A stretch of 64,000 bases of DNA. Origin: Leisingera thetidis. GTDB lineage: Bacteria > Pseudomonadota > Alphaproteobacteria > Rhodobacterales > Rhodobacteraceae. A model generated the notes under the pieces. It was not told where the DNA came from and made no database searches. It saw only the letters and a program-made list of their open reading frames with translations. How positions within the stretch are numbered: the first letter of the stretch is position 1; each line of letters starts with the position of its first letter. The translations under genes were made by a program, and so were the position numbers. The stretch is taken from NCBI RefSeq assembly GCF_025857195.1, contig NZ_CP109787.1, positions 3,475,001 to 3,539,000 of the forward strand, given 5' to 3'. This document shows positions 8,215 to 16,267 of this stretch, piece by piece.

Positions 8215-8409
8215 ATGATGCCTCTGAAAACCACCCTGTGCATTGCCGCCCTGCTGGCCCCGGCCAGCGTTTACGCGGCCCCGTCAGCAGCGCTGGCGCC
8301 CGCCATGCAGCAAGACACAGTGATGCACGGCGGCGGCTGCCGCAGAAGCTCGCCTCCCGGCCAGTGCTGCCATATGGAAAAAGCAACCGGCCGGGTCCAC
8401 TGCCACTGA
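8215..8409 (+). CDS. Small secreted Cys/His-rich protein
   Basis: A 64-residue product starting MMPLKTTLCIAALLAPASVY with a clear signal peptide cleaved near AYA/AP. The mature part of about 40 residues is poor in hydrophobics and ends in GGCRRSSPPGQCCHMEKATG followed by VHCH, giving four cysteines and several histidines. That C-terminal pattern recurs in small periplasmic proteins of Rhodobacteraceae; the role is unknown, with metal binding a reasonable guess. Two tandem ATGs (8215 and 8218) can serve as start. There is no strong Shine-Dalgarno. Confidence 0.55.
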   Translation: MMPLKTTLCIAALLAPASVYAAPSAALAPAMQQDTVMHGGGCRRSSPPGQCCHMEKATGRVHCH

Positions 8410-8469
8410 CCGCCGGCAGAAAAGGGGGCAAGGGCGGCTGGGCGGCAACGGCCTCGCTGCCCGGCGCCT

Positions 8470-9306
8470 TCAGCGCGGCAGGCTCTCGAACCAGTCCAGC
8501 GCCATTGTGCTCCAGCCCTGGGGCAGGCCATGCCCGCCCTTGTGCAGGATCAGCTCCAGCCCGCCGCCTGCGCAGTGCCAGCGCTTGCGCCAGATACCGT
8601 CCGCGGCCTCATGCTCCGCCGCGTTGCTGCGGCAGCCATTCTCCCGCCGCCACAGCTGCAGCCCTTCCCAAATGTCGGCCTGCACAACGCCTGCCTCCGA
8701 TCCCGGGATAGCCCGCCCCTCCAGCGGGACAACCTCGTCGGCAAATCCGTGAATATGCAGCAATTGCACCGGCCCTTCGCAATCCTGCGCCATCGGCAGC
8801 CAGAAGCCGCCGGAGACCGCCGCATAGGCTGCAGCAAACTCCGGCGCCTGGCAGGCCATATCCCAGACCATCGACCCGCCGCGGGAAAAGCCGCTCAACA
8901 GCAGCTGATCCGGCTTCACCCCGGCGCGGGCCGCGGCATCCGCCAGCACCTCGCGCAGGAACACACGGTCATTGCGGGGATAGGTGTTCCAGCCGTCGCG
9001 CACCGACCAGTCCGAGGGTTTGCCGTGTTTCCAGGGCAGCCCGCTGGGCGCAATCACCGCATAGCCGCGCCGGGTGAAAGCCGCCACCAGCCCGGTGCTG
9101 GCAATCACCTTGGCGCCGCTGCTGCCATAGCCATGCAGGAACATCACCGCCGGCCCGCCCTGCCAGCCGTCCGGCAGGGCAATATGGTAGGCGCCGCCTT
9201 CAATCCGGCAGGGGGTGTCACCGCCGCACTCCGCCGCTGCATCCGCGCCTTTTGCCGGCACAGCCAGCAGCCCCGCCATCAAAAGCATCCAAATCCGGTT
9301 CAGCAT
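8470..9306 (-). CDS. Secreted polyhydroxybutyrate-depolymerase-like esterase
   Basis: A 278-residue protein of the LpqC/PHB depolymerase family. It starts with a signal peptide (cleavage near residue 24), then VMFLHGYGSSG as oxyanion region, the nucleophile motif SGFSRGG, the acid region HIHGFADEVVP and a histidine in HKGGHGLPQGW. Such enzymes cleave esters outside the cytoplasm; the true substrate is not known. Six cysteines suggest disulfides. It is a single gene transcribed away from the small gene at 9470-9706. Confidence 0.75.
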   Translation of the reverse strand: MLNRIWMLLMAGLLAVPAKGADAAAECGGDTPCRIEGGAYHIALPDGWQGGPAVMFLHGYGSSGAKVIASTGLVAAFTRRGYAVIAPSGLPWKHGKPSDWSVRDGWNTYPRNDRVFLREVLADAAARAGVKPDQLLLSGFSRGGSMVWDMACQAPEFAAAYAAVSGGFWLPMAQDCEGPVQLLHIHGFADEVVPLEGRAIPGSEAGVVQADIWEGLQLWRRENGCRSNAAEHEAADGIWRKRWHCAGGGLELILHKGGHGLPQGWSTMALDWFESLPR

Positions 9307-9430
9307 CTGTGCCCCGCCCCATCCTGGTCAAAGCCAAGACTAGCACAGTCCGCCGCCGCAGCGGCTGCCCGAAAAAGGCCGCCCGTTCCGGGCGGCCGCT
9401 GCAAAATGCCGTCCCGAAGTTTCCCGGGCC

Positions 9431-9486
9431 GCCGCTTCCTCGGCTAGGCGCGCACCCCCGAAGGCGCGCCTAGCCGAGGAAGCGGC
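9431..9486. repeat. Perfect 23-bp stem-loop
   Basis: The arms 9431-9453 and 9464-9486 are exact reverse complements (left arm begins GCCGCTTCCTCGGC) around a 10-base loop. The right arm covers the last five codons and the stop of the small gene at 9470-9706. There is no T-run on the minus-strand side, so it may be a processing or stability element rather than a classic terminator. Confidence 0.85.
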
Positions 9487-9706
9487 CCAGAAGCCGCGCT
9501 GCCAGCGCGCCGGAGGCCGGACGCTCCCGCGCCAGGAGCTTGGCCGCCAGCCAGCCCTTGGCGGCCGGCGCCTTGGCATAATCGGGATGCTCCACCTCTT
9601 CCGCGGTCAGCACCTTGCGCACAGCGGCCAGGATCTCCGCGTCGCTCGGCTCCCCGGCCCGGCTGTTCACGGTTGCCCCGATCTGCGGCTGATCACACTG
9701 TTGCAT
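9470..9706 (-). CDS. Hypothetical 78-residue protein
   Basis: Begins MQQCDQPQIGATVNSRAGEP and then has EILAAVRKVLTAEEVEHPDY, a helical segment. The rest is alanine-, leucine- and arginine-rich. The start follows GGAGGTGCC, a good ribosome-binding site, which is the main support for its being real. I recognise no family. Its last codons form one arm of the 23-bp stem-loop. Confidence 0.5.
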   Translation of the reverse strand: MQQCDQPQIGATVNSRAGEPSDAEILAAVRKVLTAEEVEHPDYAKAPAAKGWLAAKLLARERPASGALAARLLGRFLG

Positions 9707-10033
9707 CTGGCACCTCCACGGTCTGCGGTTCCGGCTGGCGGCCCCCCCGGCCGGCTGCCATCACCCGAGACCAGAGTACTGCATTGCCCCGCCCAAGCGC
9801 GCATTTTGTGTAAAATTAGTTAAAATTCCAAGCCTGAAGAAGGGATTTCCGCGACAGTCCGGCAGCCAGGCGGCCACTATTTCCAATGGCTGGAAAATAC
9901 GCCGTTGCACCGTTGCCGCAACCGGGCTTTGCCGGCCTTCCGCCCGGCCCGGCACAGCAGAATTGATTCCCTTTTGAACAAAAAAGACCGCCCCCGGGCG
10001 GGGCGGCCTTCCAATCCGGTCCGGAAATCAGCC
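9707..10033. other. Intergenic region with promoter-like AT stretch
   Basis: About 325 bases between two minus-strand genes. An AT-rich block at 9808-9835 (GTGTAAAATTAGTTAAAATT) stands out in this GC-rich region and may hold the promoter of the 78-residue gene. The terminator of the transaminase transcript lies at 9979-10008. Confidence 0.4.
9979..10008 (-). terminator. Terminator after the D-amino-acid transaminase gene
   Basis: On the minus strand a stem formed by 10000-10006 (GGGGCGG on plus) and 9988-9994 (CCGCCCC on plus) is followed by a run of T (9979-9985). This is a standard intrinsic terminator for the dgcN-dgcA-transaminase transcript. Confidence 0.75.
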
Positions 10034-10894
10034 TCAGACGGCTTTCTTGCGGCTTTCTTCCAGGTAGATCTCACGCAGGCGCCTGGCGATGGGGCCCGGG
10101 GTGCCGCCGCCCAGCTGCACGCCGTCGATTTCCACCACCGGCATCACAAAGGCGCTGGCGGAGGTGGTGAAGGCCTCATCCGCCTGTTTCGCTTCCTCGA
10201 TGGTGAACAGGCGCTCCTCGATCTCCATCTGCGCTTCGGCCGCCAGCCGCAGCACCGCGGCGCGGGTGATGCCGTGCAGGATGTCGTTGCTGAGCGGCCG
10301 GGTCACGATCTTGCCGTCCTTCACGTAATAGGCGTTGTTCGAGGTTCCTTCGGTCACATAACCGTCCTCGACCAGCCAGGCATCGTCGCAGCCCGCCTTC
10401 TTCGCCATCATCTTGCCCATCGACGGATACAGCAGCTGCACCGTCTTGATGTCGCGGCGGCCCCAGCGGATGTCGTCGATCGAGATCACCTTGGCGCCCT
10501 TTTGCGCCGCCGGGCTGTCGGCCAGGCCAGGCTTGTTCTGGGTGAACAGAACCAGCGACGGCGGGGTGTCCTCGGACGGGAACACGAAATCCCGGTCGCC
10601 GTCGGAGCCGCGCGAGACCTGCAGGTACACCAGCCCCTCTTCGATGCCGTTCAGCTCCACCAGCTTGCGGTGGATCTCCAGCAGCTCCTCCTTGGAGCAG
10701 GGCGAAGCCATGTCCAGTTCCTTGAGCGAGCGGTCCAGGCGCACGGCGTGGCCTTCGAAGTCGATCAGCTTGCCATCGAGGACCGAGGTCACCTCATAGA
10801 CCGCATCGGCAAACAGGAAGCCGCGGTCAAAGATCGAGACCTTGGCTTCGGTCTCGGGCAGATATTCGCCATTCACATAAACGGTACGGGTCAT
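10034..10894 (-). CDS. D-amino-acid transaminase (class IV PLP)
   Basis: A 286-residue fold-type IV aminotransferase. It starts MTRTVYVNGEYLPETEAKVS and has FDRGFLFADAVYEV, the PLP lysine in RRDIKTVQLL (Lys150), EDGYVTEGTSNNAY and TTSASAFVMPV. These fit D-alanine/D-amino-acid transaminases, which move the amino group between D-amino acids and 2-oxo acids. The start at 10894 follows GGAGAAC; the frame is open for another 19 codons without similarity. It lies 10 bases after dgcA, so the enzyme probably works with DgcA and DgcN in D-glutamate/D-amino-acid metabolism. A branched-chain transaminase is the main alternative. Confidence 0.85.
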   Translation of the reverse strand: MTRTVYVNGEYLPETEAKVSIFDRGFLFADAVYEVTSVLDGKLIDFEGHAVRLDRSLKELDMASPCSKEELLEIHRKLVELNGIEEGLVYLQVSRGSDGDRDFVFPSEDTPPSLVLFTQNKPGLADSPAAQKGAKVISIDDIRWGRRDIKTVQLLYPSMGKMMAKKAGCDDAWLVEDGYVTEGTSNNAYYVKDGKIVTRPLSNDILHGITRAAVLRLAAEAQMEIEERLFTIEEAKQADEAFTTSASAFVMPVVEIDGVQLGGGTPGPIARRLREIYLEESRKKAV

Positions 10895-10904
10895 GTTGTT
10901 CTCC

Positions 10905-11870
10905 TTACCCCCACAGGGCGGCCTTCGGGGGGTGCACCCCGGCGGCATCAAATGTCAAAGGTTCCGCGCGGTCTTCGGCCAGCAGGAGCGGCCCGTCAAG
11001 ATCCGTTACCGCCGCACCCTGCGCCACAAGCGTCGCAGGCGCCATCGCCAGCGAGGATCCGACCATGCAGCCGACCATCACCTGATAGCCCCCGGCCAGC
11101 GCCGCCTCGCGCAGCTTGAGCGCCTCGGTAAGGCCGCCGGTCTTGTCCAGCTTGATGTTGACCACGTCGTACTTGCCCTTGAGCCCGGGCAGGCTTCCGC
11201 GGTCGTGGCAGCTTTCGTCGGCGCAGACCGGGACCGGGCGCTCCATGCCGATGAGGGCCGCATCCTCGCCCGCGGGCAGCGGCTGTTCCACCAGCTCCAC
11301 GCCGAGGCGCACCAGATGCGGCGCCAGCTCGGCATAAACCCCGGCCGACCAGCCCTCGTTGGCGTCGATGATGATCCTGGCCTCCGGCGCGCCGGCGCGC
11401 ACCGCCTGCAGGCGCGGCATGTCGTCGGGGGTGCCGAGCTTGATCTTCAACAGCGGCCGGTGCGCGTTTTCGGCCGCCTGCGCCTGCATCTTCTCCGGCG
11501 TGTCCAGCGACAGCGTATAGGCGGTGATCTCCGGCTTGGGTTCCGGCAGCCCGGCCAGTTCCCAGACGCGTTTGCCCGCCTGCTTGGCCTCCAGGTCCCA
11601 CAGCGCGCAGTCGACCGCGTTGCGGGCGGCGCCGGCGGGCAGCAGCGACTGCAGCTCCTCACGGGTGAAATCGGCGGGCAGCCCTTCGATCTCGGCGGTG
11701 ACGCTCTCCAGCGTCTCGTTGTAGCGGGCATAGGGCACGCATTCGCCCCAGCCGGCGGCGCCGTCCTTTTCGACCCGCACGGTCAGCACCTTGGCCTCGG
11801 TGCGCGAGCCGCGCGAGATGGTGAAGACCTGCGCCAGTTTGAAGACGTCCGGAGTGACGGAGACCTGCAT
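10905..11870 (-). CDS. dgcA: N-acetyl-D-glutamate racemase DgcA (dipeptide-epimerase-like)
   Basis: A 321-residue enolase-superfamily enzyme of the dipeptide epimerase group. Visible are the KIKLG catalytic lysine motif, metal ligands in IIDANEGW, VEQPL and CADES, and the second lysine in NIKLDKTGG. Genes of this type beside DUF1611 were shown in marine proteobacteria to be DgcA, which converts N-acetyl-D-glutamate to N-acetyl-L-glutamate; Ala-D/L-Glu epimerase is the older name for the family. The start at 11870 is set by GGAACAGG. A repeat element separates it from dgcN, but both read in the same direction. The substrate is inferred from context. Confidence 0.75.
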   Translation of the reverse strand: MQVSVTPDVFKLAQVFTISRGSRTEAKVLTVRVEKDGAAGWGECVPYARYNETLESVTAEIEGLPADFTREELQSLLPAGAARNAVDCALWDLEAKQAGKRVWELAGLPEPKPEITAYTLSLDTPEKMQAQAAENAHRPLLKIKLGTPDDMPRLQAVRAGAPEARIIIDANEGWSAGVYAELAPHLVRLGVELVEQPLPAGEDAALIGMERPVPVCADESCHDRGSLPGLKGKYDVVNIKLDKTGGLTEALKLREAALAGGYQVMVGCMVGSSLAMAPATLVAQGAAVTDLDGPLLLAEDRAEPLTFDAAGVHPPKAALWG

Positions 11871-11946
11871 AGCCTGTTCCTTCCCATGCAACGGGCAGCC
11901 ACTCCCGCGGACCGGCACGCGCCCCGCCCGGAAAGGCATCCCGCCT

Positions 11947-12013
11947 CTTCTTCTTTGCAAAAAATACTCCCGCCGGAGGCTCCTGCCCTTTCGGCACGCA
12001 CCTCCGGCGGGAG
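11947..12013. repeat. Dispersed repeat half-copy plus 13-bp inverted repeat
   Basis: CTTCTTCTTTGC (11947-11958) followed by AAAAAATACTC is one arm of the repeat that forms full palindromes at 16594-16651 and 62783-62843. It runs into CTCCCGCCGGAGG (11967-11979), which pairs exactly with CCTCCGGCGGGAG (12001-12013). The element sits between dgcN and dgcA. Confidence 0.7.
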
Positions 12014-12021
12014 CCGTTAGA

Positions 12022-13023
12022 TCAGATTGCGGCCAGCGCGTCCACCAGGCGGCCGGCGCCGTGGCGGTAGGGGTCGACGGCGGGCAGGCCCATGCGCTCT
12101 TCCACCTCGGCCAGGTATTTCACCGCCTCGTCCTCGGTCAGGTGCTGGGTGTTGACCGAGATGCCGACGATCCGGCAGGCCGGGTTGGCGCGCTGTGCCA
12201 GCGGCAGGGCCACGTCGCGCAGTTCCTCCAGCGACGGCACGTCATAATCCGGCAGGCCGCGCATGTGGGTGCGGGTCGGCTCGTGGCACAGGATCAGCGC
12301 ATCCGGCTGGCCGCCGTGCACCAGCGCCATGGTCACGCCCGAGTAGGAGACGTGGAACAGCGAGCCCTGGCCCTCGATCAGGTCCCAGTGGTCGTCGTCA
12401 TTGTCCGGCGTCAGATACTCGATGGAACCCGCCATGAAGTCGGCCACCACCGCATCCAGCGGCACGCCGTGGCCGGTGATCAGGATGCCGGTCTGGCCGG
12501 TGGCGCGGAAAGTCGACTTCAGGCCGCGCTTCTGCATCTCGGCGTCCATCGCCATCGCGGTGTACATCTTGCCGACCGAGCAATCGGTGCCGACGGCCAG
12601 ACAGCGCTTGCCCTTGCGCTTGACGCCATTGGCAATCGGGTAGCCGACGGTGGGCACGCGCACGTCATGCAGGGTGCCGCCATGGGTCTGCGCAGCTGCC
12701 ACCAGGTCGCCCTCGTCGCGCAGCAGGTTGTGCAGGCCGGAGGCGAGGTCATACCCCATCTCCAGCGCTTCGATCAGGACTTCCTTCCACGCGGGCGAGA
12801 TCACCCCGCCGCGGTTGGCCACGCCGATCACCAGGGTCTTGGCGCCGGCTTCCCTGGCTTCGGCCAGGGTCAGGTCCTTCAGGCCCAGGTCTGCACCGCA
12901 GCCCGGCAGGCGGATCTGGCCGACGGCATGGTCCGGACGCCAGTCGCGGATGCCGATGGCAACCTTGGCGGCCAGCATGTCAGGCGCGTCGCCCAGGAAC
13001 AGCAGATAAGGGGTCTCGATCAT
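12022..13023 (-). CDS. dgcN: D-glutamate N-acetyltransferase DgcN (DUF1611)
   Basis: A 333-residue DUF1611 protein. PYLLFLGDAPDMLAAKVAIG opens the N-terminal domain; the C-terminal P-loop-like domain has AVGTDCSVGKMYTA and the segments TGQTGIL and EGQGSLFHVSYSG. In marine proteobacteria the DUF1611 member next to DgcA is DgcN, which acetylates D-glutamate before racemisation. I place the start at 13023: the GGAAGG at 13033-13038 is directly against the upstream ATG (13030-13032) but nine bases from this one. It lies upstream of dgcA and the transaminase in the same direction. Confidence 0.75.
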   Translation of the reverse strand: MIETPYLLFLGDAPDMLAAKVAIGIRDWRPDHAVGQIRLPGCGADLGLKDLTLAEAREAGAKTLVIGVANRGGVISPAWKEVLIEALEMGYDLASGLHNLLRDEGDLVAAAQTHGGTLHDVRVPTVGYPIANGVKRKGKRCLAVGTDCSVGKMYTAMAMDAEMQKRGLKSTFRATGQTGILITGHGVPLDAVVADFMAGSIEYLTPDNDDDHWDLIEGQGSLFHVSYSGVTMALVHGGQPDALILCHEPTRTHMRGLPDYDVPSLEELRDVALPLAQRANPACRIVGISVNTQHLTEDEAVKYLAEVEERMGLPAVDPYRHGAGRLVDALAAI

Positions 13024-13128
13024 CGCGCTCATCCTTCCAGTATAACAGGTCGCGCCAATGTCAGGCGAATTTCGCGCAAAGTCCTCTCGAAATCGCGCAA
13101 GAAAGGGTCTTTTGCGCGATATTCTTCG

Positions 13129-14409
13129 TCACCTCCCGGACAATTTCGAAGATTCTTCCGCCCGCTCGCCGCTTGCAGACGTTTCCTCCTCCTCAAGCCA
13201 GGATTCGGCCTGAAACGCACCGGGCTGGGCGACCCCGATCACCCCCATCGCCTGGAATTCGCCGGTTTCCTGCGGTGCGTCCGTGCTGGCGCGGCGGGCA
13301 ACGGCGATCAGCGCAACGGCGATGCCGACTCCGATCAGCAGGTATTGCAGCCCGCGGCCGTCCGCCAGACGGATCATGTTGGGCCCGATCAGGATCCCGA
13401 AGAACTGGCCCAGCTGCAACAGGAACGCCATGGTGCCGCTGGCAGGCACAACCTGGCCCGGCTGCAGGTGGTCATTGGCGTGGGCTGCCAGGATCGAATA
13501 GATCGGCAGCGTGGTTGCCGCGATCACCGAAAAGCCGATGACGATGCGCGACGGCGCCGTGTCCACTGCCATCCACAGCGCCGCCAGAACCGAAAGACTG
13601 CAGAGCGCAATGACAACGTGCCGCCGGTCGGTGCGGTCCGACAGCCAGCCCACCGGGTATTGCACCAGCGCCGAGGCAATCAGCGCCACCACCAGCGCAC
13701 CCGAAGCCTGCGCCTCGCTGAATCCGTTCTGCAGCGCATAAAGCGGCAGGCTGATGTACCAGGCCACCACTCCAGCCCCCATGATCACGATGCCCAGCAC
13801 GGTCATCGGCGACACCTTGTAAAGCCGCGTCACCGGCATCCGGTCCGGGGCGCTGTAGTCCGGCGCCCGGTTATCGGACAGCAGAAGCGGCACAATCGCC
13901 ACCGACAGCAGGATCGAGGTGAAGCCGAACAGCAGATTGCCGCTTGGGTCCGGCAGGCCGACCATCGCGGTGCCCAGCGCCGGGCCTGCCGTCTGGATGA
14001 TGAAATAGACCGACAGCACCTGCGCCCGGATCCGGTTCGCCGATTTCGCGTTCAGCCAGCTTTCGGTGATCACGTAAAGGCCGGGAAAACAGAACCCTGC
14101 CAGCAGCCGCATGGCGGCCCAGCTGTAGGGGTCCGAGGTCAGCAGATGGGCAATCGCCGCGACCGAGACCATCGAGGCCAGCGCCGAGAACACCCGGATA
14201 TGCCCCACCTTCTCGATCAGCCGCGGCGTCAGCATGGTGCCGGCCAGCGCCCCCAGCGGATAGCAGGACTGCATGACCGAGATTTGCAGATCGGAAAATC
14301 CCAGCGTCGCGCCGCGGATGGTCAGCAGCGTGACCAGCAGCCCGTTGCCCACCATCAGCAGCAGCATGCCCAGAAACAGGGCCCAGTTGTCGATCAATGC
14401 GCGTCTCAT
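13129..14409 (-). CDS. MFS transporter
   Basis: A 426-residue protein with twelve hydrophobic segments, starting MRRALIDNWALFLGMLLLMV after a strong AAAGGAGA site. The loop GWLSDRTDRR between helices 8 and 9 and RLIEKVGHIRV between 2 and 3 are major-facilitator motif A copies. It resembles YcaD/UMF-type multidrug or solute permeases. It precedes dgcN by about 100 bases in the same direction, so a role in moving D-amino acids or peptides is possible but not shown. The C-terminal 45 residues are acidic and soluble. Confidence 0.8.
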   Translation of the reverse strand: MRRALIDNWALFLGMLLLMVGNGLLVTLLTIRGATLGFSDLQISVMQSCYPLGALAGTMLTPRLIEKVGHIRVFSALASMVSVAAIAHLLTSDPYSWAAMRLLAGFCFPGLYVITESWLNAKSANRIRAQVLSVYFIIQTAGPALGTAMVGLPDPSGNLLFGFTSILLSVAIVPLLLSDNRAPDYSAPDRMPVTRLYKVSPMTVLGIVIMGAGVVAWYISLPLYALQNGFSEAQASGALVVALIASALVQYPVGWLSDRTDRRHVVIALCSLSVLAALWMAVDTAPSRIVIGFSVIAATTLPIYSILAAHANDHLQPGQVVPASGTMAFLLQLGQFFGILIGPNMIRLADGRGLQYLLIGVGIAVALIAVARRASTDAPQETGEFQAMGVIGVAQPGAFQAESWLEEEETSASGERAEESSKLSGR

Positions 14410-14490
14410 GAATCTCCTTTCCCGCACCGGGGCTTGCGGCCGGTGCCTTGCCCCACCCCTAGGGCGGCGGCGGCGGCGGTTGCGCGCAGG

Positions 14491-14503
14491 TTTGCGACGC
14501 AAA
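14491..14503. promoter_or_regulatory. Palindrome TTTGCG-A-CGCAAA upstream of mcl1
   Basis: A perfect 13-base palindrome, followed three bases later by a second CGCAAA half-site, lies about 130 bases before the malyl-CoA lyase start and about 80 bases before the divergent MFS start. It resembles the TTTGCAAA-type sites bound by ScfR/RamB-family regulators (for example PccR of Rhodobacter) that control acyl-CoA metabolism. The link is inference. Confidence 0.4.
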
Positions 14504-14633
14504 GGGCGCAAACAGGATTGCCGCAACGCGGCGTTCCTTGCCGCAGGTGCAAAATCCGCTTGCCACAGGCCGCGCAATTTAATAACTCCGGGACTGAAAA
14601 TTCTGCAATTTCCTTACCCCGGGAGGTTTCCGC

Positions 14634-15593
14634 ATGTCATTCCGCATCCAGCCCGCAGCCCCTGCGCGCCCCAACCGCTGCCAGCTGTTCGGCCCCGGCT
14701 CCAAGGTCAAGCTGTTCGAAAAGATGGCGGCCTCGGCGGCGGACGTCATCAACCTCGACCTCGAGGATTCGGTGGCCCCCGCCGACAAGGACCAGGCCCG
14801 CGCCAATGTGATCGAGGCGATCAACAGCGTCGACTGGGGCAGCAAGTACCTGTCGGTGCGGATCAACGGGCTGGACACGCCCTACTGGTACCGCGATGTG
14901 GTGGATATTCTGGAGCAGGCCGGCGAGCGGCTGGACCAGATCATGATCCCCAAGGTGGGCTGCGCCGAGGATGTCTATGCCGTCGACGCGCTGGCCACCG
15001 CCATCGAGCGCGCCAAGGGCCGCACCAAACCGGTGTCGTTCGAAGTCATCATCGAATCGGCGGCGGGCATCGCCCATGCCGAGGAGATCGCCAAGTCCTC
15101 CCCCCGCTTGCAGGCGATGAGCCTGGGGGCCGCGGATTTTGCTGCCTCGATGGGGATGCAGACCACCGGCATCGGCGGCACGCAGGAAAACTACTACATG
15201 GTCCGCGACGGCCAGAAGCACTGGTCCGACCCCTGGCACTGGGCCCAGGCCGCCATCGTCGCCGCCTGCCGCACCCATGGCATCCTGCCGGTCGACGGCC
15301 CGTTCGGCGATTTCTCCGACGAGGAGGGCTATATCGCGCAGGCGAAACGCTCGGCGACGCTGGGCATGGTCGGCAAATGGGCCATCCACCCGAGCCAGAT
15401 CGCGCTGGCCAACCAGGTGTTCACCCCGTCCGAGGAAGCAGTGCAGGAAGCCCGCGAAATCCTCGCCGCGATGGAGGAAGCCAAGGCCTCCGGCGCCGGC
15501 GCCACCGTCTACAAGGGGCGGCTTGTCGATATCGCCTCGATCAAGCAGGCTGAGGTGATTGTGGCGCAGGCCGAACTGATTGCGGGCAGCTGA
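14634..15593 (+). CDS. mcl1: L-malyl-CoA/beta-methylmalyl-CoA lyase
   Basis: A 319-residue HpcH/HpaI-family lyase that splits malyl-CoA to glyoxylate and acetyl-CoA and beta-methylmalyl-CoA to glyoxylate and propionyl-CoA, the last steps of the ethylmalonyl-CoA pathway for acetyl-CoA assimilation. Marks are VINLDLEDSVAPADKDQAR (metal-binding aspartate), IMIPKVG, FEVIIESAAGI and GKWAIHPSQI. Length and ends equal Mcl1 of Rhodobacter. The start at 14634 follows GGGAGG. It is flanked upstream by the TTTGCG palindrome and downstream by a terminator, so it is probably a single-gene transcript. Confidence 0.92.
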   Translation: MSFRIQPAAPARPNRCQLFGPGSKVKLFEKMAASAADVINLDLEDSVAPADKDQARANVIEAINSVDWGSKYLSVRINGLDTPYWYRDVVDILEQAGERLDQIMIPKVGCAEDVYAVDALATAIERAKGRTKPVSFEVIIESAAGIAHAEEIAKSSPRLQAMSLGAADFAASMGMQTTGIGGTQENYYMVRDGQKHWSDPWHWAQAAIVAACRTHGILPVDGPFGDFSDEEGYIAQAKRSATLGMVGKWAIHPSQIALANQVFTPSEEAVQEAREILAAMEEAKASGAGATVYKGRLVDIASIKQAEVIVAQAELIAGS

Positions 15594-15617
15594 CGCCGGT
15601 CCGCAACAGAAGATTTC

Positions 15618-15650
15618 AAGGGCGTCCCGATGGGGCGCCCTTTTGGGTTT
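15618..15650 (+). terminator. Terminator after mcl1
   Basis: AAGGGCG (15618-15624) pairs with CGCCCTT (15636-15642) around an 11-base loop and is followed by TTGGGTTT. It fits an intrinsic terminator for mcl1. Confidence 0.75.
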
Positions 15651-15664
15651 GAGGAGAGGGTTTC

Positions 15665-16267
15665 ATGGCGGGTTTCACACTGCTGCACACCGCGCAGGTG
15701 CATGCAGACAGGTTTGACCGGCTGGCGCCGGAGGCCGGACTGACGCATCAGGTCCGCACCGATTGGCTGGAACGGGCCCGGGGCGGCATTGATACCTCGC
15801 TGCGCCGGGAAATCACCCAGGCCGTCGAGGCGGCAGACGGTGCTGTCCTGTGTACCTGTACCACCATCGGAGAGGCCGCAGAGGACGCCGGGGCTCTCCG
15901 GATCGACTGGCCGATGATGCAGGAGGCGGCCCGCCTGGGCGGGCCGGTGCTGATGGCCTATTGCCTGGACAGCACCGCAGAGCCTTCCGGAACGCTGCTG
16001 CGCCGCGCCTTTGGAGCGCAGGATCCGCAGCTCGCCTGCCTGCACCTGGACCGGCACTGGCATCTGTTCGCGGCCGGAGACGGCGGCGGCTTTGCCCGCG
16101 CCATCGCCGCCGACGTGCTGCAAGCGCTGGATACCGCCGCCTTTGGCTGCGTGGTTCTGGCGCAAGCTTCGATGGCGGATGCGGCTGCCGCCGTCCGCGC
16201 CGGAACGGATGTGCCGGTGCTGGCCTCGCCGGAGCTTGCGGTGCGGTACCTGCTGGCAAGGGGCTAG
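15665..16267 (+). CDS. Unknown protein, possibly Asp/Glu-racemase superfamily
   Basis: A 200-residue soluble protein with no family I can name firmly. LLHTAQVHADRF at the start, AVLCTCTTIGEAAE near residue 65 and CVVLAQASM near 165 resemble the two cysteine-containing half-sites of aspartate/glutamate/hydantoin racemases, although the second half-site here lacks a catalytic-type cysteine followed by Thr-His. The start is preceded by GAGGAGAGGG. It follows the mcl1 terminator and is probably transcribed separately. Confidence 0.5.
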   Translation: MAGFTLLHTAQVHADRFDRLAPEAGLTHQVRTDWLERARGGIDTSLRREITQAVEAADGAVLCTCTTIGEAAEDAGALRIDWPMMQEAARLGGPVLMAYCLDSTAEPSGTLLRRAFGAQDPQLACLHLDRHWHLFAAGDGGGFARAIAADVLQALDTAAFGCVVLAQASMADAAAAVRAGTDVPVLASPELAVRYLLARG

